This document shows positions 1 through 7,104 of a stretch of 9,381 nt of DNA, piece after piece (the stretch's first letter is position 1; each line of letters opens with the position of its first letter). Made by a program: the position numbers and the translations under genes. The notes under the pieces are model-generated. The model was not told the DNA's origin. It saw nothing but the letters and a program-made list of their open reading frames with translations, and ran no database searches. Origin of the DNA: an uncultured Clostridia bacterium. GTDB lineage: Bacteria; Bacillota; Clostridia; Christensenellales; Borkfalkiaceae. Location of the stretch: positions 1 through 9,381 of the forward strand of contig CALWBJ010000203.1 in the NCBI GenBank assembly GCA_944376035.1. The letters are read 5' to 3'.

Positions 1-7
1 AAAAAAA

Positions 8-41
8 TTGCCGACCGCAAGGATTTCCCTTACGGTCGGCG
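8..41 (-). terminator. Intrinsic terminator of the recombinase remnant
   Basis: Arms at 10-22 and 28-40 form a 13-bp GC-rich stem with a single G-U wobble and a 5-nt loop. Read on the minus strand, the stem is followed by AA and a run of seven T (positions 1-7). It begins only a few bases after the recombinase stop codon at 46-48, as expected for a Rho-independent terminator of that gene. Confidence 0.9.
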
Positions 42-45
42 ACTC

Positions 46-696
46 TTATTTCCTGGTGATTGTTATGCTCTCGACTATGCCTACTTTGAGGTGGAAATCC
101 AGGGTATAAGTATTTCTCACAACCACGTTTTCGACGATGGCACGGAATATCTCTCCGTTGTACTTGTCCAAACTCCCCACATCACTTAGTGCGGTCGTTA
201 TCTGTTCCACCCTCATCATTGCCAATTTTGCCGAATTTGATTTACTCTCGAGTTTCACTCTCCTTTCAGATAACTCCTGTATCGCTTTTTCAATCGCCAT
301 CCCACGTTCGTTGTACTCTTGGTCGAAAATTCTCCCCGCCCTTTTTTCTCGGAGCAGTTCGAGCATTTCTGTTTGGCGAACCTCTATTTGGAGGAGTGTC
401 TCATTGATGTCCTCCGCTATACTATCATCGAGTGAGGATACTATGTTCTCTTTTAAGGTGTCCGATATTTCTTTGAAATCCCCAACGAGTGCTTTGAGCA
501 TTTCAAGGAACGCCCCCTCTATTTCCTCCTCTTTCAGATAGGTCTGACTGCACGCCGTCCCACCCTTTATCTTATGTGTCGGGCATACCCATGTATAAAT
601 ATATTCTCCCTTGCAGTATTGAGCGTGTCTTCTATAATATGCCCCACACTCTCCACATATTAGCCTTTTGCTGAAAGCATACTTACTACCCTGCCT
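46..696 (-). pseudogene. Large serine recombinase, C-terminal remnant (zinc ribbon plus coiled coil)
   Basis: The open frame runs from the codon after an in-frame stop (697-699) to TAA at 46-48, about 216 codons. It begins inside the recombinase zinc beta-ribbon: a KRLICGECG motif, then YYRR, WVC and GGTACSQ, giving the usual CxxC...C...C pattern. A Glu/Lys-rich coiled coil follows (codons around 410-220), then a short beta-type tail. This is the DNA-binding end of large serine integrases of Firmicutes mobile elements, whose full length is usually about 500-550 residues. The N-terminal catalytic domain (Ser nucleophile, Arg cluster) and the first DNA-binding domain are missing. There is no credible start codon with a ribosome binding site at the beginning of the frame; the first in-frame ATG (499-501) lies after the zinc ribbon and is unlikely to be a real start. 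It cannot recombine DNA. The higher G+C than flanking genes fits acquisition by transfer. Confidence 0.88.
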
Positions 697-853
697 TTAA
701 CGTGGTCGGTTTCGCTGAAATCTCTTCCGTTTCATATCGCTCGCCAACCTCTTTGCTTGGCGGTCCCGCCTTGAGCCACTCCGTAATCGTGTGTCGAAAT
801 TGCTCTGGTGAGTACCCGTCTTTCATTACCAACCGTGCCGATAACACTTTCAT
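686..853 (-). CDS. Small protein of unknown function (55 aa), mobile-element associated
   Basis: I do not recognise this protein. I place the start at the ATG at 851-853 because AAGGAGG (862-868) lies 8 nt upstream and the likely promoter ends only about 20 nt upstream; an ATG further upstream (886) would fall inside the promoter. The product begins MKVLSARLVM and is hydrophilic, with a likely helix around residues 14-28 (YSPEQFRHTITEWLK) and a charged C-terminal part; there is no signal peptide or membrane segment. The stop codon (686-688) overlaps by 11 nt the start of the open recombinase frame, which is in a different frame. Small genes are commonly found in front of serine recombinases in Clostridial elements, so it may be an element accessory gene. 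Its 3' end could also have been altered by the deletion that removed the recombinase N-terminus. Confidence 0.6.
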   Translation of the reverse strand: MKVLSARLVMKDGYSPEQFRHTITEWLKAGPPSKEVGERYETEEISAKPTTLKAG

Positions 854-861
854 GGCGGTTT

Positions 862-868
862 CCTCCTT
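862..868 (-). promoter_or_regulatory. Strong Shine-Dalgarno AAGGAGG that decides the start of the small gene
   Basis: AAGGAGG on the minus strand is placed 8 nt before the ATG at 851-853. It excludes the in-frame upstream ATG codons (872-874 and 884-886) as starts. Confidence 0.75.
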
Positions 869-874
869 GCTCAT

Positions 875-903
875 AGGATACCACAAATCATCTCTATAGT
901 CAA
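875..903 (-). promoter_or_regulatory. Sigma-A type promoter for the small gene and recombinase remnant
   Basis: Minus strand: TTGACT (898-903) matches the -35 consensus at five of six positions. A 17-nt spacer follows, then TATCCT (875-880), preceded by TGG as an extended -10. Transcription would start near 868, giving a very short leader of about 15 nt. No operator is identified. Confidence 0.7.
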
Positions 904-926
904 TTTGAAAGGGTTCTCAAAGGGAA

Positions 927-1022
927 AGTAAAGCCGCTCATTTCTCGATATGTTCCCACAATCAAATCCTTTTTATTGTCTTAAACTGCCCAGAAAAATA
1001 CATAAAGTCTCACGGCTTTACT
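927..1022. repeat. Separated 10-bp perfect inverted repeat
   Basis: AGTAAAGCCG at 927-936 is the exact reverse complement of CGGCTTTACT at 1013-1022, with 76 bp between. It lies upstream of the promoter at 875-903 and just beyond the terminator at 1038-1083, at the presumed edge of the foreign segment. No flanking direct repeat is evident. Otherwise I see no gene in the roughly 190 bp between 853 and 1038. Confidence 0.4.
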
Positions 1023-1037
1023 CTTCTTTGGATAAAG

Positions 1038-1083
1038 AAAAATCACCTCTCATGCCTTATTAAAGACATAAAAGGTGATTTTT
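1038..1083. terminator. Bidirectional intrinsic terminator after the trpS cluster
   Basis: Outer arms AAAAATCACCT (1038-1048) and AGGTGATTTTT (1073-1083) pair over 11 bp. A second, inner stem (1052-1058 with 1063-1069, one wobble) sits in the loop. On the minus strand the hairpin ends in five T, then C and three more T; on the plus strand it ends in six T. It lies about 25 nt after the stop codon of the methyltransferase gene and therefore closes the upstream operon. Confidence 0.85.
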
Positions 1084-1107
1084 TACCCCGATTTGACCCG
1101 AAATTGG

Positions 1108-2511
1108 CTATTTCCTTTCGAGACAAACCAGAGTTTCAACATGTTTTGTCTGAGGAAACATATCAAATGGCTTGACGCATCTTATTATATATCTTTCCTT
1201 ATAGTCGTTAACTCTCTTAATCTCACCGTTAATATATTCAAGCGAACCTACAAGCAATCCGACGTCTCGCGCCAATGTTGATGGTTTACACGATACATAT
1301 ATAATCTTTTCTACACCGCTTTCAATAATTGAGTTTATTACTCTTATATCACAACCTTTTCTCGGCGGATCCAAAACAAGACATAACTTATTTCCCTTAG
1401 CGGTTTCATTTGTAATTATGTCTGGCATAATATCCTCGACTTTTCCAAGATAATTCGTTATCTTTTCGGAAAGTCCATTACTCTTTGCCAGTTTATTAGC
1501 ACAATCAACTGCTTCTTCAACTATCTCTATTCCGATAACATGTTTTGAATTTTTTGCAAGAATGGCAGTAAGAAGTCCTGCCCCGCTGTATGCATTGATA
1601 ACTACTGTATCATCGTTATCACCGATCATTTCTTTTACACAAGAATAAAGTTTATATGCGATTTCATCATTTACCTGCATAAAACTTTTTACACCTATCT
1701 TATGCTTTATACCTCGTGTATCAAGTATATATTCGGGTGGACCGTATTTTAATATGAACTCTTTTCCGTATATAACATTTGATAATGTATTATTTATATT
1801 CAAAAACAAAGAAAATTCAGATTTTAATTGTTCTTTTAATAAATCTATTAACCTGTTTACTCCTTTTAATGGTTTATTTGTAATTACGGCAGTAATAATC
1901 AGATTTCCACCCACATCTTTAACGGAAATTTCTCTCAAATCACCTTCATTGGTTTTAAAATCATAGCCTTTAATATTAAATTCAGATATGTATTTTTCAA
2001 AAGCATTTATAATCCCAGATGTCCATTCAGGATTTATAGGACAATCTTTTATAGGAACAACCCTATGAGAATTTTCAGCGTAAAAACCTATTTTAGTTCC
2101 TTCGTCTGTATACTGAACAGGTAATTGAAGTTTGTTTCTGTAACCATATGTTTTTGTACATTTTATAGCCGGCTTGACATCGACGTCTAAACCGGCAATT
2201 TTTTTGAAACATACGCGTATGATTTCTTCTTTAACTTTTAATTGAGCCGCATAACCCATGTGTTGTAACTGACATCCGCCACATTTCCCGAAAACTTTGC
2301 ATCTTGGCCTTACTCTGCAATCCGCAGGAGTATATACTTCAAGTAATTTTCCGTAAGCAATTTTTGATTCAACCTTCAAGACTTTAAATTGTATTTTTTC
2401 CCCTGTGAGTGAAAACGGTACAAAAACGGTTTTCCCTTCATGAGACAGGATCCCTTCGCCATTCATTCCGATTCTGAGAACCGTGTCTGTAATAATATCA
2501 TTTTTATTCAT
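1108..2511 (-). CDS. rlmCD: 23S rRNA (uracil-5-)-methyltransferase, RumA/RlmCD family
   Basis: SAM-dependent enzyme that forms 5-methyluridine in 23S rRNA (467 aa, the normal length). Residues 1-60 are a TRAM RNA-binding domain. A 4Fe-4S cluster site is visible as C71-X5-C77-X2-C80 plus C157. The central insertion and a SFMQVN segment (276-281) precede the methyltransferase domain: SAM-binding INAYSGAG at 305-312, DPPRKG at 381-386, the catalytic cysteine C408 in YVSCKPSTLARD, and the base E459 in HVET. All key residues are present. Low-GC Firmicutes often carry two or more such paralogues, and RlmCD can modify both U747 and U1939, so the exact target uridine is not certain. The ATG lies 1 nt after the stop of the preceding membrane protein gene (TAAAATG) with no clear Shine-Dalgarno, so translation is probably coupled. 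It is the last gene before the terminator at 1038-1083. Confidence 0.93.
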   Translation of the reverse strand: MNKNDIITDTVLRIGMNGEGILSHEGKTVFVPFSLTGEKIQFKVLKVESKIAYGKLLEVYTPADCRVRPRCKVFGKCGGCQLQHMGYAAQLKVKEEIIRVCFKKIAGLDVDVKPAIKCTKTYGYRNKLQLPVQYTDEGTKIGFYAENSHRVVPIKDCPINPEWTSGIINAFEKYISEFNIKGYDFKTNEGDLREISVKDVGGNLIITAVITNKPLKGVNRLIDLLKEQLKSEFSLFLNINNTLSNVIYGKEFILKYGPPEYILDTRGIKHKIGVKSFMQVNDEIAYKLYSCVKEMIGDNDDTVVINAYSGAGLLTAILAKNSKHVIGIEIVEEAVDCANKLAKSNGLSEKITNYLGKVEDIMPDIITNETAKGNKLCLVLDPPRKGCDIRVINSIIESGVEKIIYVSCKPSTLARDVGLLVGSLEYINGEIKRVNDYKERYIIRCVKPFDMFPQTKHVETLVCLERK

Positions 2512-2512
2512 T

Positions 2513-3049
2513 TTATTTTTTTAAAATTTTCCCTAAATATCTATCTATAATCAATTTTGAAAGAACAATAAATCTGTCGAATAAAAAATAAAAAACGACG
2601 CCTGCTAACGCTACAAAAAATAAAATATAATTTAATATAAATTCCGGCAAGTCGCTGAAAGGTTGTCCCATAATTTCAGTATAATAAAAATATATTCCGA
2701 AACAGATGGCTACACACCATACCAGTCCGATTAAGAGACCTGCTATTTTATTAAAATTTTTTTCCGCCATTTTGCATTTAATAATAGGATAAACTCCGAA
2801 AAAAGCAATATAAGACGGAAAAACAATTGACATTATATTGAAAGAACTGAAAATAAAAGCAATGATCCCTCCTGCCAAAAAAGCAAGAACACTTCCGGCA
2901 TATGAATTATAATATGTAGGTAATAAAACAAATACAGAAGCAATAACCACCGAAACGAGATCAAAAATAGAAAAATACGCTCCGATGGTTAGAAATATTG
3001 CTATAAAACCGGCCGATATAGCAGAAATCGCTATAACTTTGCTTTTCAT
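2513..3049 (-). CDS. Multi-spanning membrane protein of unknown function
   Basis: The 178-residue protein is very hydrophobic, with about five or six predicted membrane helices (roughly residues 5-27, 30-48, 53-69, 71-91, 101-124 and 136-160). It begins with the basic stretch MKSK and ends in a basic tail (RYLGKILKK) likely to face the cytoplasm. A cytoplasmic-looking loop around 91-101 contains KCKMAEKN. I cannot assign a family; size and layout would suit a small transporter subunit or scaffold, but no motif proves it. The start codon follows the stop of the J-like gene by 1 nt in a TAAAATG junction with no obvious Shine-Dalgarno, implying translational coupling. Its position between a J-like protein with a cysteine-rich tail and a methyltransferase suggests joint expression, and the first of these is the more likely functional partner. 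Confidence 0.8.
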   Translation of the reverse strand: MKSKVIAISAISAGFIAIFLTIGAYFSIFDLVSVVIASVFVLLPTYYNSYAGSVLAFLAGGIIAFIFSSFNIMSIVFPSYIAFFGVYPIIKCKMAEKNFNKIAGLLIGLVWCVAICFGIYFYYTEIMGQPFSDLPEFILNYILFFVALAGVVFYFLFDRFIVLSKLIIDRYLGKILKK

Positions 3050-3050
3050 T

Positions 3051-3668
3051 TTATCTGCAACCGTTACAAAGCATGTTTAAACAACACCATGTTGCGCAGC
3101 ATTCCGCCATACTTCCGCAATCGCAACCGCCCATCTGTCTGTTATTATTATATTGCGGGTCGTTTGCATCCTGACTGAAACCGGCGTTGCCTGAATGAAA
3201 CGCCTTTTCGTTGTATTCCATTTTCTGTTTCAACTTAGTATATGCGTCACCGTATTTTGTATTGTGCGGATCCATATTCATGGCAATTTCAAGTTGTTTC
3301 TTGCTTTCATTGGTCCAGTTCTTCTTATAAAAGATAACGGATTGCAAATAGTGCCACTCGGCATTTCTCTCGGAAAAATCGTCAAGTCTGCTCTGTGCAG
3401 ATTCAATTTTCCCGTCTTTAATCAAACGTTCTATTTCAGAAAAATCAAAATTCATCGAGTCAGAAGATTTTGAGCCCTTTTTCAGTTTCGCTTTGATTTC
3501 GGTATAAGCAGTTTCGAGCTTTGTGAGGTTTCTTGCCGCCTCGTTTCCTATCTCCCCTTCATAAAACCGTTCACGAGAATATTTACTTTTAAGTTCACTA
3601 TAAGCGCGATCAATTTCTTCTTCGGAAGCATCCTCAGACACGCCTAAAATTTTGTAGTACTCTTGCAT
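3051..3668 (-). CDS. J-domain-like protein (no HPD) with TPR-like middle and cysteine-rich C-terminus
   Basis: Residues 1-64 follow the J-domain pattern: YYKILGVSEDAS, a helix EEEIDRAYSELKSKY and a third helix LTKLETAYTEIKAKL. The loop where HPD should stand (about 31-33) reads SRE, so stimulation of a DnaK ATPase is not expected. Residues about 78-146 look like two TPR-type helical repeats, ending in AMNMDPHNTKYGDAYTKL. A polar Gly/Asn-rich linker (159-180) leads to a tail with eight cysteines (182, 184, 190, 191, 195, 196, 201, 204) in the last 24 residues. The tail could bind metal, take lipid or disulfide modification, or contact the membrane; the sequence does not decide. The start has GGAG about 10 nt upstream and overlaps the 3' end of the DUF5685 gene by 25 bp. 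The membrane protein gene follows after 1 nt. Function is unknown; the J-like fold is secure. Confidence 0.87.
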   Translation of the reverse strand: MQEYYKILGVSEDASEEEIDRAYSELKSKYSRERFYEGEIGNEAARNLTKLETAYTEIKAKLKKGSKSSDSMNFDFSEIERLIKDGKIESAQSRLDDFSERNAEWHYLQSVIFYKKNWTNESKKQLEIAMNMDPHNTKYGDAYTKLKQKMEYNEKAFHSGNAGFSQDANDPQYNNNRQMGGCDCGSMAECCATWCCLNMLCNGCR

Positions 3669-4513
3669 TTTTTATCATTCTCCATTATTTGTATTGTTTG
3701 TTTTTTCAATCCGCATAACAAAATATTGTCTGTCAAATCATGATTAAAGCCATATTTTAATTTTTTTGCAGAAGTGCTGATTTCGGCAAGCATAGTCGTA
3801 AAAATATATTCAATTTCACCTCTATGAATATTAACAAGATCTTTTTTACTTTCCGCATCAGGAAATGCATTTATAAACACATTAAAATTTTTTTTCTTTT
3901 TATCCTTATCGAAATCATCCAAGGCGTCTATTAAATATATCCATTTACCTAAGTTATAAGCTATAATTCTTACATTTTCATCAGACTTTTCGCCTAGTAT
4001 CTCATTGACGACATCAGTTATTAAATTTCCGAAAGGGTCTGCCGCCCTGTCTACACTGTCTCCTCCGATCTTTTCGTATTCGGATAATTGAGAAAGTCTT
4101 ACTCTTACAATCTGTTCAAGTTCCGGCTCTTTTGCCGCCGCTTTTTTGTAAGAAGATTTAAAAAACGAGCGTTTCAATCTCCCCTTCCCTGAATCCATTA
4201 CATCGTCGTCCAACTTAAAATACGCAAGAATTACATTCAAAGCCGCTACTCTACTTGTAAGATCATCACTAGCAGCGACAGGTCTTTTAAAAAACCAATG
4301 AATCAAACAACGTTGCCTTTCGATTTTAACGTCTTTACTTTCCAGATTATGAAGAAAAACAGACAAAAATGTAGTATCGTAATTTAGTGTAAATCTTGCT
4401 TTATGTCCGCAAGTTCTCCCTATACTTTTACATAGTCCGCAATACATCGCTTTATAAAGAACTGTATCTTTGACGTACATATTAGGTATATCGGTTTTTA
4501 CGTAACCAAACAT
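3644..4513 (-). CDS. DUF5685 family protein
   Basis: A 289-residue soluble, largely helical protein resembling the DUF5685 family of Clostridia, whose hallmark is the N-terminal MFGYV start and YCGLCKSIG (24-32). Further cysteines are C35 and C69. Two acidic stretches stand out: FKLDDDVMDSGKG (99-111), followed by a basic patch with KRS and YKKA, and DALDDFDKDKKKKNFN (196-211), with DPFGN at 159-163. The biochemical role of the family is, to my knowledge, not established. There is no signal peptide or membrane segment. GAGGG (4520-4524), inside the last codons of trpS, is 6 nt before the ATG and the genes are 3 bp apart, so it is co-transcribed with trpS. Its 3' end overlaps the J-like gene. 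Family assignment is from memory of the motif; any function would be speculation. Confidence 0.85.
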   Translation of the reverse strand: MFGYVKTDIPNMYVKDTVLYKAMYCGLCKSIGRTCGHKARFTLNYDTTFLSVFLHNLESKDVKIERQRCLIHWFFKRPVAASDDLTSRVAALNVILAYFKLDDDVMDSGKGRLKRSFFKSSYKKAAAKEPELEQIVRVRLSQLSEYEKIGGDSVDRAADPFGNLITDVVNEILGEKSDENVRIIAYNLGKWIYLIDALDDFDKDKKKKNFNVFINAFPDAESKKDLVNIHRGEIEYIFTTMLAEISTSAKKLKYGFNHDLTDNILLCGLKKQTIQIMENDKKCKSTTKF

Positions 4514-4516
4514 TAT

Positions 4517-5545
4517 TTACCCTCTTTTTCTTTGTAAAAGTCCGACTTTTCTGTAAACTTTATTTAAAGTTTTATAAGCCAGAGCGGAAGCGCGTTGCGC
4601 ACCTTCAGATAAAACCGAATCAAGATAGTCTTTATCTGACAAAATTCTGTTCTTTTCAGTTCTTATAGGTTCTACAGTATCTGCAACCGCTTCGCCGACT
4701 CTGAGTTTAAAATCAGAATACTGCTTTCCATCAAATTCCTTTTCAGCCTGTTCGACAGATAAACCTGTAACCGCAGAATAAATTGTAAGCAAATTACTTA
4801 TTCCGGGTTTATCGGGCGAACATATAATTTTGTTATCACTATCGGTAACCGCACGTTTAAATTTTCTTATTATGGTATCCTTATCGTCATCCATAGAAAT
4901 AAAAGCATTAAGATTGGAATCCGACTTGCTCATTTTTTTTGAAGGTTCGGCAAGCGACATAACTCTCGCTGCCGTACCGGAAATATAACCGTCGGGTATT
5001 TTAAAAGTTTCACCGTAACGGTTATTGAATCTTATTGCTAGATCTCTCGAAAGTTCAAGATGCTGTTTCTGATCGGCTCCTATCGGAACAAGTTCTGTCT
5101 GATATAAAAGTATATCCGCAGCCATAAGAACGGGATAATCCATTAGTCCCATATTTATATTATCTTCATGTTTTGAACTTTTATCCTTAAACTGAGTCAT
5201 TCTTGAAAGTTCTCCGGGATAACTTATAGTGTTAAGAATCCAACACAGTTCGGCATGTGCGGGAACATGAGACTGTACAAATAACACCGATTCTTCGGGA
5301 TTTATTCCGCATGCAATATAAAGAGCGGCCAATTCATAAGTGTTTTTTCTTAATACCGACGGTTCTTGCTTTACGGTAAGAGTATGAAGATCCGCCAGTG
5401 AAAAAATACTCTTGTAGTCGCTTTGAAGTTCTTTAAAATTACTCAGCGCCCCCAAATAATTTCCTATTGTTAAAATACCGCTGGGTTGAATTGCACTGAA
5501 TAACACCTTTTTTTGTTCTATATTTTCTTTTTGTTCTGAAATCAT
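4517..5545 (-). CDS. trpS: Tryptophanyl-tRNA synthetase
   Basis: Class I aminoacyl-tRNA synthetase charging tRNA-Trp in the cytoplasm (342 aa, usual length for bacterial TrpRS). Visible signatures are FSAIQPSG (16-23), TIGNYLGA (26-33, the HIGH equivalent), GADQKQHLELSRDLA (156-170, substrate and dimer region) and KMSKS (204-208). The C-terminal helices end in TLNKVYRKVGL, typical for the family. About ten extra residues precede the usual KKVLFSAIQPSG beginning, and the ATG has only a weak Shine-Dalgarno (GGTG), so the annotated start is the most natural choice but not proven. Only 34 bp separate it from the thrC stop, too short for a T-box leader, which many Firmicutes trpS genes have. Co-transcription with thrC is therefore likely. 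It leads the compact five-gene cluster down to 1108. Confidence 0.97.
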   Translation of the reverse strand: MISEQKENIEQKKVLFSAIQPSGILTIGNYLGALSNFKELQSDYKSIFSLADLHTLTVKQEPSVLRKNTYELAALYIACGINPEESVLFVQSHVPAHAELCWILNTISYPGELSRMTQFKDKSSKHEDNINMGLMDYPVLMAADILLYQTELVPIGADQKQHLELSRDLAIRFNNRYGETFKIPDGYISGTAARVMSLAEPSKKMSKSDSNLNAFISMDDDKDTIIRKFKRAVTDSDNKIICSPDKPGISNLLTIYSAVTGLSVEQAEKEFDGKQYSDFKLRVGEAVADTVEPIRTEKNRILSDKDYLDSVLSEGAQRASALAYKTLNKVYRKVGLLQRKRG

Positions 5546-5579
5546 TTTAGCACCGTTTTATGTAATAAAAGATTGAAAA

Positions 5580-7061
5580 TTATTTTTCCGCAAAAGAAAT
5601 AACTGATCTAAGCGCTTCGCTCTTTTCGATGATACCGTTAAAACGAACGCTTTTGTTTTTAAGTTCAAGTATTTTGTCCGGAACAGGCTCGGCAGTTTCC
5701 TTGGATAATTTATCTGCAGCTTTAAATGGATCACGCTCGTTTTTACCCGTTATAGAGTAAAGTACGTTCTGAGAAAATTTATAAGGGCTCGCCGTAGATA
5801 ATATAACCGTTGCATTTTTAGAATCGGAATAACTTAAAAAACTGTCTGCAACGTCAACCGCAACCGAGGTATGAGGATCAAGGACATATCCGCATTCCTC
5901 AAAAAATCCCGAAATTGTAGCGCGGCACTCGTCTTCATCACAATAATCGGCAAAGAAATCTTTTTCAAGAATATTCAATTCTTTTTGTGAAATATTATAT
6001 CTGCCCTCTTTTTTAAGCTCGGCCATTCTTTTACTTGTAATATCTGCATCCCTTCCGCTGAGTTCGAATACCAGTCTTTCAAGATTGCTTGAAATTAAAA
6101 TATCCATAGACGGAGACATTGTTTTATAAAATTCTCTGTCGGCGTTGTATTCTCCGTCGGAAAAGAATTCAGTCAGGACATTGTTGGAATTTGACGCACA
6201 TACAAGTTTATCAACAGGCAACCCCATGCGTTTGGCATAATAACCCGCCAGAATATTTCCGAAATTTCCCGTGGGCACAACGAAGTTTATTTTATCGCCC
6301 AGTTTAATTTCTCCGTTGCTGACCAAATCGAAATAAGCAGAAAAATAATAAGCAATCTGAGGCGCGAGCCTGCCGAAATTTATAGAATTGGCACTTGATA
6401 GAACACAATTTCTTTTTTTAAGTTCGCCTGCGGCTTCTGCACTGGAAAATATATTTTTTACCGCCGTCTGACAATCGTCAAAATTTCCTTTAACAGCCAC
6501 GACATTGACATTATCTCCTTCCTGAGTGCACATCTGCAACTTTTGCATATCGCTGACGCCGTCGCTGGGATAAAATACCATTATTTTTATTCCGTCTGCA
6601 TTTTTAAAGCCTTCAAGCGCCGCCTTTCCTGTGTCACCGCTCGTTGCGACAAGTATTAAAATATTATCTTTAATACCGCATAAATCTGCTCCTTTGCGCA
6701 AAAGATACGGTAAAAGCGTAAGCGCTATATCCTTAAAAGCAAGCGTAGGTCCGTGAAATAATTCGAGTATATAAAAATTTTCTCCCGTTTTTACAAGCGG
6801 CGCCGGTTCGCCGTTTTCAAATTTTGAGTAAGCGGATTTACAGGCTGAAAGCAACTGATCATAATCATATTCCGTTAAAAATTTACTTAATACCAGACAA
6901 GCCGTTTCGGCATAATCCATTTCAAGCAGATTTTCAAATTCACCGCCCATATCAGGAAAAATTTCGGGTACGAACAACCCCCCGTCGTCAGCGAGACCTT
7001 TTGTGATAGCCTCTGCGGCATTTTTTGCAAAACTTTTGCCACGCGTACTTATAAATTTCAT
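5580..7061 (-). CDS. thrC: Threonine synthase
   Basis: Pyridoxal-phosphate enzyme of fold type II converting O-phospho-L-homoserine to L-threonine, the last step of threonine biosynthesis. At 493 residues it matches the long subfamily shared by E. coli and yeast, which begins with an N-terminal STRG (5-8) and a LADDGGLFVPE segment (23-33). The PLP lysine is K110 in FHGPTLAFKD. VATSGDTGKAALEGF (138-152) and VPTGNFGNILAGYYAK (262-277) supply substrate and cofactor-phosphate contacts. The start has GGAG (7067-7070) 5 nt before the ATG. The gene lies directly after a terminator (7105-7133), yet I find no convincing promoter in the 43 nt between them. It may depend on read-through or on a non-consensus promoter. 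trpS follows 34 bp downstream. Confidence 0.97.
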   Translation of the reverse strand: MKFISTRGKSFAKNAAEAITKGLADDGGLFVPEIFPDMGGEFENLLEMDYAETACLVLSKFLTEYDYDQLLSACKSAYSKFENGEPAPLVKTGENFYILELFHGPTLAFKDIALTLLPYLLRKGADLCGIKDNILILVATSGDTGKAALEGFKNADGIKIMVFYPSDGVSDMQKLQMCTQEGDNVNVVAVKGNFDDCQTAVKNIFSSAEAAGELKKRNCVLSSANSINFGRLAPQIAYYFSAYFDLVSNGEIKLGDKINFVVPTGNFGNILAGYYAKRMGLPVDKLVCASNSNNVLTEFFSDGEYNADREFYKTMSPSMDILISSNLERLVFELSGRDADITSKRMAELKKEGRYNISQKELNILEKDFFADYCDEDECRATISGFFEECGYVLDPHTSVAVDVADSFLSYSDSKNATVILSTASPYKFSQNVLYSITGKNERDPFKAADKLSKETAEPVPDKILELKNKSVRFNGIIEKSEALRSVISFAEK

Positions 7062-7104
7062 ATTTGCTCCATAAATCGGGAAATACCTTTAATTTAATAA
7101 AAAT

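Noticed and set aside
137..541. A 134-codon open frame on the plus strand
   Set aside because: It is antisense to the recombinase remnant, whose zinc-ribbon and coiled-coil motifs are clear; the plus-strand product is a low-complexity Ser/Leu/Ile string with no motif.
854..886. Extension of the small gene to the upstream ATG at 886
   Set aside because: The first codons would overlap the -10 element and the Shine-Dalgarno; the ATG at 851-853 has ideal spacing.
3195..3473. A 92-codon plus-strand open frame inside the J-like gene
   Set aside because: It is fully antisense to a well-supported gene, with no ribosome binding site context or recognisable motif.
5546..5579. T-box or other leader regulating trpS
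   Set aside because: Only 34 bp separate thrC and trpS, with no room for specifier and antiterminator structures.
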